DNA of 64,000 nt from an uncultured Acidimicrobiales bacterium (lineage in GTDB: Bacteria; Actinomycetota; Acidimicrobiia; Acidimicrobiales; SHLQ01): contig CALGZB010000070.1 of assembly GCA_937934655.1 (NCBI GenBank), positions 1 through 64,000 of the forward strand. Reading direction: 5' to 3'. The position numbers and the translations under genes are program-made. Under the pieces are notes generated by a model. The model made no database searches and was not told the DNA's origin. It saw only the letters and a program-made list of their open reading frames with translations. How positions within the stretch are numbered: position 1 is the first letter of the stretch; each line of letters opens with the position of its first letter. This document shows, piece by piece, positions 45,376 through 54,373 of this stretch.

Positions 45376-47706
45376 CTATTGCCGCGGGGTGACTCGCAAG
45401 ATCACATCGTTGCGAGCGTCGCCGAGTCCGGAGTTCGAGGTCGTTACGTACAGGTTGCCGTCGGGGCCGAGCACGGGGCTTCGCATCCGCCCGTAGGTGC
45501 CAGCGAGTTCGTCCGGAATGACTTGGCGAACAAAGTTGCCATCGTCATCGAAGAACATCAGACGGAGGCGGCTGTCCTTCAAGGTCAAGACGGCCAGCGC
45601 TCCTTCATAGGAGCCCCACTGCGAACCTTGTAAGAACACCGCACCGCTCGGGGCGACCGTTGGATTCCCCGATGACCAGCGGGCGGCCTGAGCGTCGGGA
45701 AACTTGCTGAAGTCGGTCATTGGGTTGCGGTCTTGTTCGTAATTGGGGAACTCGGGTTCAAAGCCGGGGATGACCACCGGGTCCCATCCGTAGTTGCCGC
45801 CGCCCACCAGTTGGTTCACTTCGTCATCTACGGCTGGCCCGTGCTCGACCGACCACATGTCGCCGGTGCCCGGCCGCAGCGCTAGGCCCTGCACGTTGCG
45901 GTGGCCGTACGTCCAGATCTTTCGAGTCTGGCTATTGGGTGAGTTGAGGAACGGGTTACCCGGCGCAGCGTCGCCAGTGAATCGGTCGATGCGGTACGTC
46001 TTGCCGGCAAGGCGAGTGAGGTCCTGGGGTGCCGGACCTTCGTACCCGTCGCCCGAACCAACAACGAGGTAGCCCTCGCCATCAAAGCGGGTCCGACATC
46101 CACCGTGTCCGGGGTCCTGCCTGACCCTCGCAAGCGGTTCGCCAATGCGAGCGGCTGACCCGCCGTCGGCGGACAGTTGCCAAGCCACCACCACAATGGT
46201 GAACCGGTCGGTCTGCTGACTCTGGCATGTGTAGAAGCGCCGGTTACTCGAGAACGAAGGGTCGACCACAAGGCTCATCAAGCCCGCGTTTCCTTCTTCG
46301 ACAACATCGCTCAAGTCAGCCTGCACCTGGCTGACCTGGCCATTTGTGCGCCGGATGCTGAGCCGACCTGGCCGTTCGGTAAACAGCATCGACCCGTCGG
46401 GGAGGAACCCAAGGTCCCAGGGCGTATCGATGCCGGTAACCACTTCCGCTACTTCCAACCGCGGTCCCTCGGACCCGGAAGTCGTACCGCCGGCGAATTG
46501 GAAGAACCCTCGGCAGTTGAGCAGATCGGTCTGGAATCGACCGGCGACCTCGCAGCTATCGCCCTGCGCCGACCCGAGCGACACAACCGCCGGATCGGTC
46601 GTCGGGTACGACACGCCGTCGATGACGACGCGCTGCAGCTTCACGTTGCGATCGATTTGTCCCTCAACGTAGAGATCGTTGTTGAACAGAACTCGGACTT
46701 GGCCGGGACGAACGGAAGCGTTGTGCTGATAGGTGTAGCGGGTCCAACGGACCTCGCCGCTCCAGAAGTTTGGCGATTGTGGCAGCCCATAGCGCTGCAC
46801 ACTTGAGCCATCGATCTCTAGAAAGATCTCTTCGGACCCTTCGAGGCCCGCAGCGAAAAGCTCGATGGTCGACCCTTGTCCACCAGCGTCGGCAGGCTCG
46901 ACCACAATAAGCACCGTGTCGTCACTCGTTGCGCCCTCATCGTCGGTGACCCGTGCCGAGAGTTGGTGGCTGCCCACGGTAAGCGAGACCGTAGCGGTGA
47001 GCCCCGACGCGATTTCTTGTTGACCCTCGAGCCACCGAACCCGTTGGATGCTGCCGTCAGGATCCGAGGCAGTCGCCGACAATCGCACGCTGGCGGTTCC
47101 GCTGGCATCTGCCGTGACGCGCTGGTCCCGACCGGCATTGACGACCGGCGGCACGTTTTCATCTGACGGCGGAATCGTCGACCCGCCCCCGTGGTCCGCG
47201 AGAAAGCTGAAGTACCCGCCGCACGCAAGCACCTCGTCAGCGTTGGATTGCAAAGGCGAACAGGTTCCGTCGGTCCATGCACCCGCTGAACGCACGGTGC
47301 TCGACTCGGCCTGCACCTCGGTCCCGCCAAGGCGGAACCAATCAACTCGGATGTTTCGATCCTCACCGTTCGCGCTCACACCGTCATTGCGGAACAGCAC
47401 CCGCACATCGGCAAGCGAGAAGCTGGTTGGGTGGGTGTAGTAGTAGTTGCGGTACTCGGGGGCGGACCAGATTTCCTCGGACCGGTGAAGTCGATACGAA
47501 CGTCCGACCCGGCCACCGACTTCGACAACCATGATCTCGTCGCCAGCGCTACCGGTAGCGCGAAGAACCAACTGAGTACCTACCGGGTTTGTGCCCTCGG
47601 CGCCCCCGACATCGACCGACGCACCGATACCGAGCAGCAACGCCACGGCGACGGTGAGCAGCACCATGGCTGGGCTGAGCCAACCTCGGGCGATGCTGTT
47701 GTCCAT
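45376..47706 (-). CDS. Secreted PQQ-type sugar dehydrogenase with CBM60-PKD-CBM60 modules
   Basis: 776 residues. A signal/anchor segment (AMVLLTVAVALLLGIGAS, residues 13-30) precedes a CBM60-like module at 44-170 (VLFRNDGV...DRNIRVDWFRLGG), a PKD domain at 185-272 (DQRVTADASG, ATASDPDGSI, VTDDEGATSDDTV) and a second CBM60-like module at 278-405 (VLFNNDLY...DRNVKLQRVVIDG). Residues 418-776 form a six-blade soluble glucose/aldose dehydrogenase domain (TPWDLGFLPDGSMLFTERPG, DPGHGGCRTRF, YGHRNVQGLA, EHGPAVDDEVN, NYGWDPV). It likely binds plant or algal polysaccharide and oxidises sugar with PQQ. Calcium-dependent CBM binding is known for CBM60; its assignment here is by pattern. Confidence 0.85.
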   Translation of the reverse strand: MDNSIARGWLSPAMVLLTVAVALLLGIGASVDVGGAEGTNPVGTQLVLRATGSAGDEIMVVEVGGRVGRSYRLHRSEEIWSAPEYRNYYYTHPTSFSLADVRVLFRNDGVSANGEDRNIRVDWFRLGGTEVQAESSTVRSAGAWTDGTCSPLQSNADEVLACGGYFSFLADHGGGSTIPPSDENVPPVVNAGRDQRVTADASGTASVRLSATASDPDGSIQRVRWLEGQQEIASGLTATVSLTVGSHQLSARVTDDEGATSDDTVLIVVEPADAGGQGSTIELFAAGLEGSEEIFLEIDGSSVQRYGLPQSPNFWSGEVRWTRYTYQHNASVRPGQVRVLFNNDLYVEGQIDRNVKLQRVVIDGVSYPTTDPAVVSLGSAQGDSCEVAGRFQTDLLNCRGFFQFAGGTTSGSEGPRLEVAEVVTGIDTPWDLGFLPDGSMLFTERPGRLSIRRTNGQVSQVQADLSDVVEEGNAGLMSLVVDPSFSSNRRFYTCQSQQTDRFTIVVVAWQLSADGGSAARIGEPLARVRQDPGHGGCRTRFDGEGYLVVGSGDGYEGPAPQDLTRLAGKTYRIDRFTGDAAPGNPFLNSPNSQTRKIWTYGHRNVQGLALRPGTGDMWSVEHGPAVDDEVNQLVGGGNYGWDPVVIPGFEPEFPNYEQDRNPMTDFSKFPDAQAARWSSGNPTVAPSGAVFLQGSQWGSYEGALAVLTLKDSRLRLMFFDDDGNFVRQVIPDELAGTYGRMRSPVLGPDGNLYVTTSNSGLGDARNDVILRVTPRQ

Positions 47707-47778
47707 TTTTCGACTCTAGATCGGGGCTCGCAGCCGCCGACGGACCTTTTGAGCGTTTCGAAGCGCCCGGCTTTCTGT

Positions 47779-48597
47779 ATGGTGAAACCGATGCTGATCG
47801 CACAGATCTCCGACCCTCACATCACCGAAGATCTCGCCGATCTTCCCGTCGATCCTCGGCACCGACTCGAAAACGTCATCGATGCACTGAATGCGTCGAC
47901 GGTGCCACTCGATCTCGTCATAGCGACCGGTGACCTCACCAACAACGGCACGGCCGACGAGTATGCCGTGCTGAGAGGCCATCTCGAGCGAATCACTGCC
48001 CGTGTATTGGTGATGCCTGGCAACCACGACGATGCCCCTCTTATGCGAAGCGAGTTGGCCGACTACCTTCCCGCAAACGCCGCCGACAACCATCTGAGCT
48101 ACACGATCGACGAGTACTCGCTCCGTCTGGTGTGTCTCGACACATCACTCGTGGGTCTTGCTGGCGGTGTGTTCGACGCCGAACGCGAAGCCTGGCTCGA
48201 CAACACGTTGGCCGCGACCGACACGCCGACGATCGTGTTCATGCACCACCCGGCGTTCAACTCGGGTATGGGCTGGATGGACACCATGAGCCTCGACAAC
48301 AAAGAAGAGTTTGCGGCAGTCATCGCCAAACATCCCCATGTTGGGACCGTCGCTTCGGGGCACCTGCACCGCTCTCTCACCACCCGAATCGCCCACGCAG
48401 TAGCGGTCGGTGCGCCATCGACAACCCATCAGTTAGCGCTCGACCTCAACCCCAACCAGGCCGCGCTTTCGCTTGAGCCATCGGGATACCTGCTCCACGC
48501 TTGGGACGGATCCACGATCATGACCCATGCGGTTATCGTGGGCGATTTCGACATCATGCGGATGGATCACTTCGTCGACATGATGAAGCCCGGCTAA
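47779..48597 (+). CDS. Metallophosphoesterase, CpdA-like (class III cyclic nucleotide phosphodiesterase)
   Basis: 272 residues from the ATG at 47779; an ATG at 47791 gives the equally typical MLIAQISDPH. The di-metal motifs are complete: ISDPHI, ATGDLTNNG, MPGNHDDA, FMHHPAF and ASGHLHRS. This set is that of CpdA-type phosphodiesterases, which hydrolyse 3',5'-cAMP or related diesters, although actinobacterial members have broad activity. It is divergent from the sugar dehydrogenase with only 72 bp between the starts. Confidence 0.85.
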   Translation: MVKPMLIAQISDPHITEDLADLPVDPRHRLENVIDALNASTVPLDLVIATGDLTNNGTADEYAVLRGHLERITARVLVMPGNHDDAPLMRSELADYLPANAADNHLSYTIDEYSLRLVCLDTSLVGLAGGVFDAEREAWLDNTLAATDTPTIVFMHHPAFNSGMGWMDTMSLDNKEEFAAVIAKHPHVGTVASGHLHRSLTTRIAHAVAVGAPSTTHQLALDLNPNQAALSLEPSGYLLHAWDGSTIMTHAVIVGDFDIMRMDHFVDMMKPG

Positions 48598-48673
48598 CAC
48601 CGCTTCCCAACGGGTGGGACGGGCCCGAAACCCGCACTTCCCGCAAAACGAGACACCGTCTAGCCTGCCCCGA

Positions 48674-49600
48674 ATGTTCGGAGCGCTACGCGATGCATTT
48701 GCGGGAAAGTCGACCCTTCCCTACCTTGCCGGTGTCGCGCTCGTCGTTGGTGCCGGATTCATCTTTAGTTTCACGGCCTTGGTCTTTCGTGCGATCGACG
48801 ACGCATCGGACTGGCAGTTCCTCTTCTATCGCGGAACCGGCGCGTCGATCATGATGACGTTGCTGTTGTTCCTTCGCAGAAACTCTCGCCCAGTAACCCG
48901 AGAATCCATTAACAGACGCTCGCTTCTCGCCGGACTCCTACTCGGAGCGATGTCGATGCTGTTCATCTTGGCCCTCGCCCGGACCACGGTGGCCACAGCG
49001 GTGTTTCTGCAAAGTGCCGCTCCCTTCTCGGGTGCGCTCTTCGGCTGGCTTCTGCTCCGAGAACGAGTAGACAAACGAACCTGGGCGGCAATGGCCGGCG
49101 CGATTGTTGGCGTGACGATCATGGTCGGTACCGGTATTGGTGAGGGCTCTGCATCGGGTCTTCTGCTCGCCGGCATGCTCCCGATTCTGCTTGGTCTGTA
49201 CAACGTGATGGTGAAGACCGCGAAGGGCTCAGACCCGTTGGTGCCGGCGCTCATTGGCAGCGTGATTCTGGCCGTCGGATCAGGCGCTGTTGCACTCAGC
49301 GGAAGCGGGCTGGGAGTGAGCGGCAAGGACGCACTTCTCGGTTTGGCAGCGGGAGGATTCCTACTCGCCGGCGGACTGCCGATGTTTAACCTCGGCCACA
49401 TGTCGGTACCAACGGCTCAAATTTCAATACTCCTTCTTGTCGAAGTCGTCCTGGCACCGCTGTGGGTTTGGATCTGGCCTGGAGAACGCCCGGCAACCGG
49501 CATACTCATCGGCGGAGCCGTTGTGCTCGCGTCGGTCGTGGCGCTGGCCCTCAGCGCCGATGACGCAAAGAAGACACCGGGTCCCTTTCCCCCAGTCTGA
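48674..49600 (+). CDS. EamA/DMT-family transporter
   Basis: 308 residues with ten hydrophobic segments in two repeats (VALVVGAGFIFSFTALVF ... LGLAAGGFLLAGGLPMF). Drug/metabolite-transporter features include ALARTTVATAVFLQSAAPF and APLWVWIWPGERP, which are the end-of-repeat conserved loops. The ATG at 48674 is chosen; the frame is open 60 nt further up but has no membrane-type sequence there. Substrate unknown. It is followed by the DUF2157 gene after 17 nt. Confidence 0.82.
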   Translation: MFGALRDAFAGKSTLPYLAGVALVVGAGFIFSFTALVFRAIDDASDWQFLFYRGTGASIMMTLLLFLRRNSRPVTRESINRRSLLAGLLLGAMSMLFILALARTTVATAVFLQSAAPFSGALFGWLLLRERVDKRTWAAMAGAIVGVTIMVGTGIGEGSASGLLLAGMLPILLGLYNVMVKTAKGSDPLVPALIGSVILAVGSGAVALSGSGLGVSGKDALLGLAAGGFLLAGGLPMFNLGHMSVPTAQISILLLVEVVLAPLWVWIWPGERPATGILIGGAVVLASVVALALSADDAKKTPGPFPPV

Positions 49601-49617
49601 AATGGGGGGAAACCCCC

Positions 49618-50859
49618 ATGCCGTCGAGCCTGGCATCGGCATACGCTGGGAAAATGGATGCATCAGCAGCACTCAGCATGTGGCTGGCGGAAGGCCACAT
49701 CGACGCCGCAACCGGCGAACGTCTTCGCGCCGCCCTCGACCAACACGAAGCACCGGCCAAGCAGAACAAGATCATTGGCGTTCTTGTAACGATCGGAGCC
49801 GTGCTGATTGGCGGTGGCCTACTGCTGTTCATCGCGAGCCAATGGGGCTCCAGCTCGCCCGCCAGCCGGCTGGCTCTTCTCTTTGCCATCTATGCACTCA
49901 CCGTTGCCGGGGCCCTTCTCGCCGGTCGACAAAAACTCACGATCACTGCAAACGGCCTCTGGTTTCTCTCCTCCATTGCCGTCGGCGTCAACATCTTTCT
50001 TGTCGGCCAGATATTCAACCTGCCGCTCAACTACTGGCAAGGCACGTTCCTTTGGATGCTGGCTACTCTCGCGGCTGGTTGGGCGGCGCCGTCGTCCGCC
50101 CAGGGTTGGCTTGCGGTGCCACTCGGTATCTTGACCCTCGGCTGGATCTCAACCCCGTCGTCGTTTGCCTTCGATCAAGCAGCGTTCCTGTGGGAGCCCG
50201 CAGGTATCAAGGCGCTGCTCCCCATCATTGGCATCGGACTCGTCGCCATTGCGTTGCTCGTTCCAGATACACCTTTCGCATGGCTCAAGAAACCTGCCAC
50301 CGCATTCGGGACCCTGCTTGTTGCTGTTCCATTAACCATCTCTACTTTTGACCCAGAAATATTCGCTTGGATCTTCGGGATCGATGTCCAGTTCCTTCAC
50401 CCAGTCATCGGCCTGGCGGCTCTCGCTCTCGTCGTCATCGTGTGGCGACGCGATCCAACCTCGCCACTCGCAATGGGCTTCGGTTCGGTGTTCCTTCTTC
50501 TCGTCGCACTCCTCCCCCAAACCTCGAGCGACAGCAGCGACCGCTATACCGAACCGTGGTTGGCCGAGCCGTTCGAAGTCTCCAGCGGTCTGTTCTGGGT
50601 GTACACCGCCATCATCTTTGGACTCTCGGTCGGGGCGATCATCGCCGGACAACGATTCGATATCAAGGCGCTCATCAACGTCGGGTTCGCAATGGTGAGC
50701 GTCCAACTGTTCGCCCTGTACGTGGGACGAATTGCCGGAGCCCTCCCCACATCGCTCGCCGTGATCGGCGGTGGCCTCTTGCTAGTCGGAGGAGCGATCT
50801 TCCTCGAACGCAAACGACGGGAGATAACCGACGAGGTCCTGCAGGAGGTGACGGTATGA
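49618..50859 (+). CDS. DUF2157 multi-pass membrane protein
   Basis: 413 residues. The soluble N-terminus (MWLAEGHIDAATGERLRAALD) is the DUF2157 hallmark, followed by about eleven membrane helices. An internal ATG at 49654 (MDASAALSMWL) may be the true start; the first ATG is preceded by a G-run that could act as ribosome site. The gene ends in ATGA overlap with the GDYXXLXY-domain gene, a pairing seen in many bacteria, which suggests a two-component membrane complex. Function is unknown. Confidence 0.8.
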   Translation: MPSSLASAYAGKMDASAALSMWLAEGHIDAATGERLRAALDQHEAPAKQNKIIGVLVTIGAVLIGGGLLLFIASQWGSSSPASRLALLFAIYALTVAGALLAGRQKLTITANGLWFLSSIAVGVNIFLVGQIFNLPLNYWQGTFLWMLATLAAGWAAPSSAQGWLAVPLGILTLGWISTPSSFAFDQAAFLWEPAGIKALLPIIGIGLVAIALLVPDTPFAWLKKPATAFGTLLVAVPLTISTFDPEIFAWIFGIDVQFLHPVIGLAALALVVIVWRRDPTSPLAMGFGSVFLLLVALLPQTSSDSSDRYTEPWLAEPFEVSSGLFWVYTAIIFGLSVGAIIAGQRFDIKALINVGFAMVSVQLFALYVGRIAGALPTSLAVIGGGLLLVGGAIFLERKRREITDEVLQEVTV

Positions 50860-51320
50860 ATCGCCGACATGCAATCGCCATAGCCCTCGCTCTTCTCGCC
50901 ATGTTCGCTTCCTTGGCGCAGCCGCTCTGGATCCGAACAACCGGCACCGAGGTTTCCCTCGAATTGCGACCCGTCGACCCGCTTTCACTGTTTCGAGGGA
51001 ACTACGTCGATCTCGACTACGACACCCCGGTCGATACCGGTAATCGCAATTGGGGAGACCCGGTCTTCGTCGTCTTCGACAACGCCCGGCCAGCGAACGC
51101 GGTGAAAGTCAGCGATGACCGACCCTCGCTCGCCGAAGGCGAAACATGCCTGGGCGGCCACGTTCAATCCGATGGTCGGGTTGGGTTTCGGACACTCGAA
51201 CAGTTCTTTGTTACCGAAGAGGATGGCAGCCGACTGGAGAACGACTTGTCCTCGATGGTCGGCGTGATCCGGACCACCGGATCATGCCGATCGATTCTCG
51301 TGAGCATCGAACCCGAGTAG
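50856..51320 (+). CDS. GDYXXLXY-domain membrane-anchored protein
   Basis: 154 residues. An N-terminal hydrophobic segment (IAIALALLAMFASLAQPLWI) is followed by the family motif FRGNYVDLDYD, here with N in place of D in GDY. The ATG at 50856 overlaps the DUF2157 stop, so the two products are made together. The extracytoplasmic part has a Cys pair (ETCLGG and GSCRSI). Function unknown. Confidence 0.8.
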   Translation: MNRRHAIAIALALLAMFASLAQPLWIRTTGTEVSLELRPVDPLSLFRGNYVDLDYDTPVDTGNRNWGDPVFVVFDNARPANAVKVSDDRPSLAEGETCLGGHVQSDGRVGFRTLEQFFVTEEDGSRLENDLSSMVGVIRTTGSCRSILVSIEPE

Positions 51321-51323
51321 CGG

Positions 51324-52865
51324 CTACAGCGTGCCGTCATCGAGCATTTGAAGTACTTCGACAGCCCGCTCGCGGACGTCCTCGAGATCGCTCAATCGGC
51401 GCATTCCCGCCAACTGTTGGCCCATACGATGATTCCCGGCAAAAGCATCAGCATTGCGGGCCAAGAAATCCCAGTAGAGGGTAGTGAACGGGCAGGCATC
51501 CTCGCCCGTCCGTTTCTTCGGGTTATACCTACAGCCCTTGCAGGAGTCGCCCATCTTGTTGATGTAGGCCCCGCCCGAGGCGTACGGCTTGGTGGCCATC
51601 ATCCCGCCGTCAGCGTGCAGCGCCATGCCGACAACATTTGGCAACATGACCCATTCGGCGCCGTCGACGAAACTGGCCCACATCCAGTCGGTCATGGCTT
51701 GCGGATCGACACCAGAAGTAAGCGCAAGATTGCCGAGCACCATGAGTCGCTCGATGTGGTGGGCATACCCGTGTTCGTCGACGTGTGACATCACACTTGC
51801 GACGCAGGCCATGTTGGTCGACGACGTGCCAGAGAAGGCGGGCGGAACCGCACGATTCGCATCGAGTTGATTCCGATGTCGATAGTCGGGCATCCACAAC
51901 CAGTACACACACCACACGTACTCACGCCAGCCAATGACCTGCCGCACAAACCCCTCGACCGAATTGATTGGGGCGTCACCGTTTCGGTACGCAACCTCGG
52001 CCGCCTCGGCGATCTCAAGCGGATGGAGAAGTCCGAGATTCATCGACGACGCCAGCACCGAATGAGCCAGCTTCCACTCGGCCGCGATCATCGCGTCCTC
52101 GTGCGGACCGAAGGGCCCCAAGCCCGTTGCCACGAACTCATCGAGACGTACAAGCGCCTGGGTCCGGGTGACCGGCCAGGTCCCCTGTGGGCCTGCTCCC
52201 CACAGCTGGTCGGATTGTTTGTCGATCCCAAACTCGTCGATAACAGCGCGGTCGATGTCGTCGAGTTCGAAGCGAGTGATCTGTGGCCATGACCGACCAT
52301 CCTTCGGTGGTGGTTCGCGGTTGTCGTGATCGAAGTTCCAACGGCCACCGGCCGGTTCGGCCGCATCGGATCCGTTACCGATGGGATCCATCAGAATTCC
52401 TAGGCGGGTTCGCTGCCAGCGATAAAAGTCCTCCATCTTGAAGCTCTTGCGAGGCTCGGACCATTCGGCAAACTCGTCGTAATGGCACAGGAACTGATCA
52501 TTCCGGAAGATTTCGACGCCAAGGCGCTTGAGCATGGATCGCCCATCCCAGCTCATTGGCTCCATCGCCAAAACTCGCTCCACACCAAATTCAGAACAGT
52601 GTGCACGGAGGCCCTCAGGCAATGAATCGGCGACACGGTGATCCACATCGAAACCCTCAACACGAAGCTCGTCGGCAAAGTGCGCCATGGCGGAAAGCAC
52701 GAGGTGAAGACGTTGTCGATGCCATCGCTTCGATGCGATCTTCGAGTTGCTCGTCACAAGGAGAACTCGGCAATCACCAGGAAGACGCGCCGCCAGAGGT
52801 CCGGCGTTTCGGTTCAGCTGGTCTCCCAAAACCCAGACGGTTGGGACGGATTTACCTGTAAGCAT
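51324..52865 (-). CDS. Fe-S bacterial cryptochrome/photolyase (PhrB/CryB-like)
   Basis: 513 residues from the ATG at 52865. The N-terminus VWVLGDQLNRNAGPLAA and MEPMSWDGRS belong to the photolyase-related (FeS-BCP) family. The FAD domain holds INSVEGFVRQVIGWREYV and YWLWMPDYRHRN. The cluster cysteines are visible as one in TNMACVASV and three in DSCKGCRYNP...DACPFTTLYW, matching the four-Cys set of the (6-4) photolyase PhrB. It repairs UV photoproducts or senses blue light. It is divergent from a LuxR-type response regulator by 129 bp, so light-linked control is conceivable. Confidence 0.9.
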   Translation of the reverse strand: MLTGKSVPTVWVLGDQLNRNAGPLAARLPGDCRVLLVTSNSKIASKRWHRQRLHLVLSAMAHFADELRVEGFDVDHRVADSLPEGLRAHCSEFGVERVLAMEPMSWDGRSMLKRLGVEIFRNDQFLCHYDEFAEWSEPRKSFKMEDFYRWQRTRLGILMDPIGNGSDAAEPAGGRWNFDHDNREPPPKDGRSWPQITRFELDDIDRAVIDEFGIDKQSDQLWGAGPQGTWPVTRTQALVRLDEFVATGLGPFGPHEDAMIAAEWKLAHSVLASSMNLGLLHPLEIAEAAEVAYRNGDAPINSVEGFVRQVIGWREYVWCVYWLWMPDYRHRNQLDANRAVPPAFSGTSSTNMACVASVMSHVDEHGYAHHIERLMVLGNLALTSGVDPQAMTDWMWASFVDGAEWVMLPNVVGMALHADGGMMATKPYASGGAYINKMGDSCKGCRYNPKKRTGEDACPFTTLYWDFLARNADAFAGNHRMGQQLAGMRRLSDLEDVRERAVEVLQMLDDGTL

Positions 52866-52994
52866 CTGGCCAGTCTCGCCGACACGGCAGGGACAACCAC
52901 CGTGGAGCCAGCCTGGAGTGCGGACACAAAAGAATGAAGGTTGCTTCAAGCCGTTCGGGTTCACAGGACGCCATTTAGCTGTACCATCCCTACC

Positions 52995-53624
52995 GTGGGG
53001 ACGAACGACGCCAACCAAAAACGAAAGATCGTCTTAATCGACGATCAAGTTTCATACGCAGAAGCTCTTGGCTTGGCGCTATCGATGACACCAGACCTTC
53101 AAGTGGCTGGGCAAGCATCAGATCGGCAATCTGGCCAAGACATCGTGCTGGCCGTGCAACCGGACTTGGTGGTCACCGACTACCGGCTTCCGGGAGCCGA
53201 TACCGGCATTGCCTGCGCGACCTATCTTCGCGAGAACGGGTTCGTAGCGCCCATCGTGGTCCTCACCGGTTACCCCGCACCTCAGGTTCTCCGTGAGGCA
53301 TCTGGACTCACCAACATCACAGTGATGTCCAAGGATCTGCCAATTCTCGAACTCATCGATGGGTTCCGCGAAATGATCGACGGACACCAACCAAAGGCAA
53401 CCGGTGCGCCCGGGCCCAAGGTCGAGCTTTCGTCTGGCGAACTCGAAGTTCTCGAACTCCTGAATCAGGGAGTGGCTCCCGCCGATATTGCCGAGCAGCT
53501 CTTTTTGTCGCTGCACACCATTCGTGCCCGCATCAAGTCACTACTGCGCAAGCTCGACGCCAACAGCCAACTCGAGGCGCTGGCCACCGCAACCCGACTC
53601 GGGCTACTCGTTCCCCCGACTTAA
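52995..53624 (+). CDS. NarL/LuxR-family response regulator
   Basis: 209 residues from the GTG at 52995; the frame extends 54 nt upstream without an ATG. The receiver has KIVLIDDQVSYAEA (acidic pair), the phospho-acceptor Asp in VVTDYRLPGAD, Thr in VVLTGYP and Lys in VMSKDLP. The C-terminal LuxR helix-turn-helix reads LLNQGVAPADIAEQLFLSLHT...IKSLLRKL. A histidine kinase gene lies about 750 bp further on, after the convergent coiled-coil gene, and may be its partner. Its stop overlaps the coiled-coil gene by 4 nt. Confidence 0.88.
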   Translation: MGTNDANQKRKIVLIDDQVSYAEALGLALSMTPDLQVAGQASDRQSGQDIVLAVQPDLVVTDYRLPGADTGIACATYLRENGFVAPIVVLTGYPAPQVLREASGLTNITVMSKDLPILELIDGFREMIDGHQPKATGAPGPKVELSSGELEVLELLNQGVAPADIAEQLFLSLHTIRARIKSLLRKLDANSQLEALATATRLGLLVPPT

Positions 53625-54211
53625 GCGACTCGGTCAACCTTCTTCGGGCCAGTCTTTTCTTCCGCCACAAGCTGCTCTGCGGTCTGCGCAAGCAAGTTGG
53701 CCAAGATCGAGCGATCGACCTTCGAGTTCGACAGCGTCTGTTCGGTGTTCTGAATTTGTTCTTCGAGCGACGAACGACTTGAAGCGATGGCCTTGTCGGT
53801 CGCGGTCTTCAATGCATCGAGTGACTTCTCGAATGCCGCGGCCTTGCTGGCGATTTCACTCTGCAACTCGGCGGTACCGTTATTGGCCATTGCCGTGAGG
53901 TCAACCAGCGCACTCTTGCGTGCTGCGGCTTCCTTTTCGATCTTGGTATCGAGACGTTTGTCGATCTGGGCCTTGTTTTTGTCGACCTTGCGGTCGGTCA
54001 CAGCAAATTCCTTGCGCATCTCGGTGCGAACTGCAGTGATGTTCTCAAGCAACATCGCTTCAATCGAGTCGATTCGGGCGTTGATCGCCTCGAACTGATC
54101 ACCAAACAGGAGGCCTTGAACCCGGCCAAGGTCACCCTCGGCGAAGGTTTTTTCCGTTGATGATTCGAGCTGATTGCTCGTTGGCTCGTTACTCATTTGT
54201 TCATTCCCCAT
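53621..54211 (-). CDS. Coiled-coil protein of unknown function
   Basis: 196 residues, highly charged and without membrane segments. After a Ser/Thr/Glu-rich start comes GRVQGLLFGDQFEAINARID, then long heptads (VDKNKAQIDKRLDTKIEKEA, SKAAAFEKSLDALKTATDKA). It ends LAEEKTG-like VAEEKTGPKKVDRVA. The LLFG(D/E)Q segment followed by coiled coil recurs in small uncharacterised proteins of other bacteria, which suggests a real family; no function can be assigned. It sits between a response regulator (convergent) and a histidine kinase (divergent). Confidence 0.7.
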   Translation of the reverse strand: MGNEQMSNEPTSNQLESSTEKTFAEGDLGRVQGLLFGDQFEAINARIDSIEAMLLENITAVRTEMRKEFAVTDRKVDKNKAQIDKRLDTKIEKEAAARKSALVDLTAMANNGTAELQSEIASKAAAFEKSLDALKTATDKAIASSRSSLEEQIQNTEQTLSNSKVDRSILANLLAQTAEQLVAEEKTGPKKVDRVA

Positions 54212-54373
54212 AGTGCGATTCGTTCGTCTTCAAGTAGCAATCGGCAGTCAGGGACACCGCATGAGTCGAATGGCCTATAAATATTCTTCGCAACGGGATG
54301 CCAATCGACCCAGATTGGGGGCATTTCAAGAGAACGATTGAGGTCGACGGCCTACTCGGCCGATACAGATGTT

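Noticed and set aside
45369-45391. Hairpin at the end of the sugar dehydrogenase gene as a terminator
   Set aside because: CCCCGGCAA and TTGCC-CGGGG can pair, but most of it is coding and no T-run follows in either direction.
52941-52994. An N-terminal extension of the response regulator
   Set aside because: The 18 extra residues begin at a weak TTG, are not receiver-like, and the GTG at 52995 gives the normal family length.
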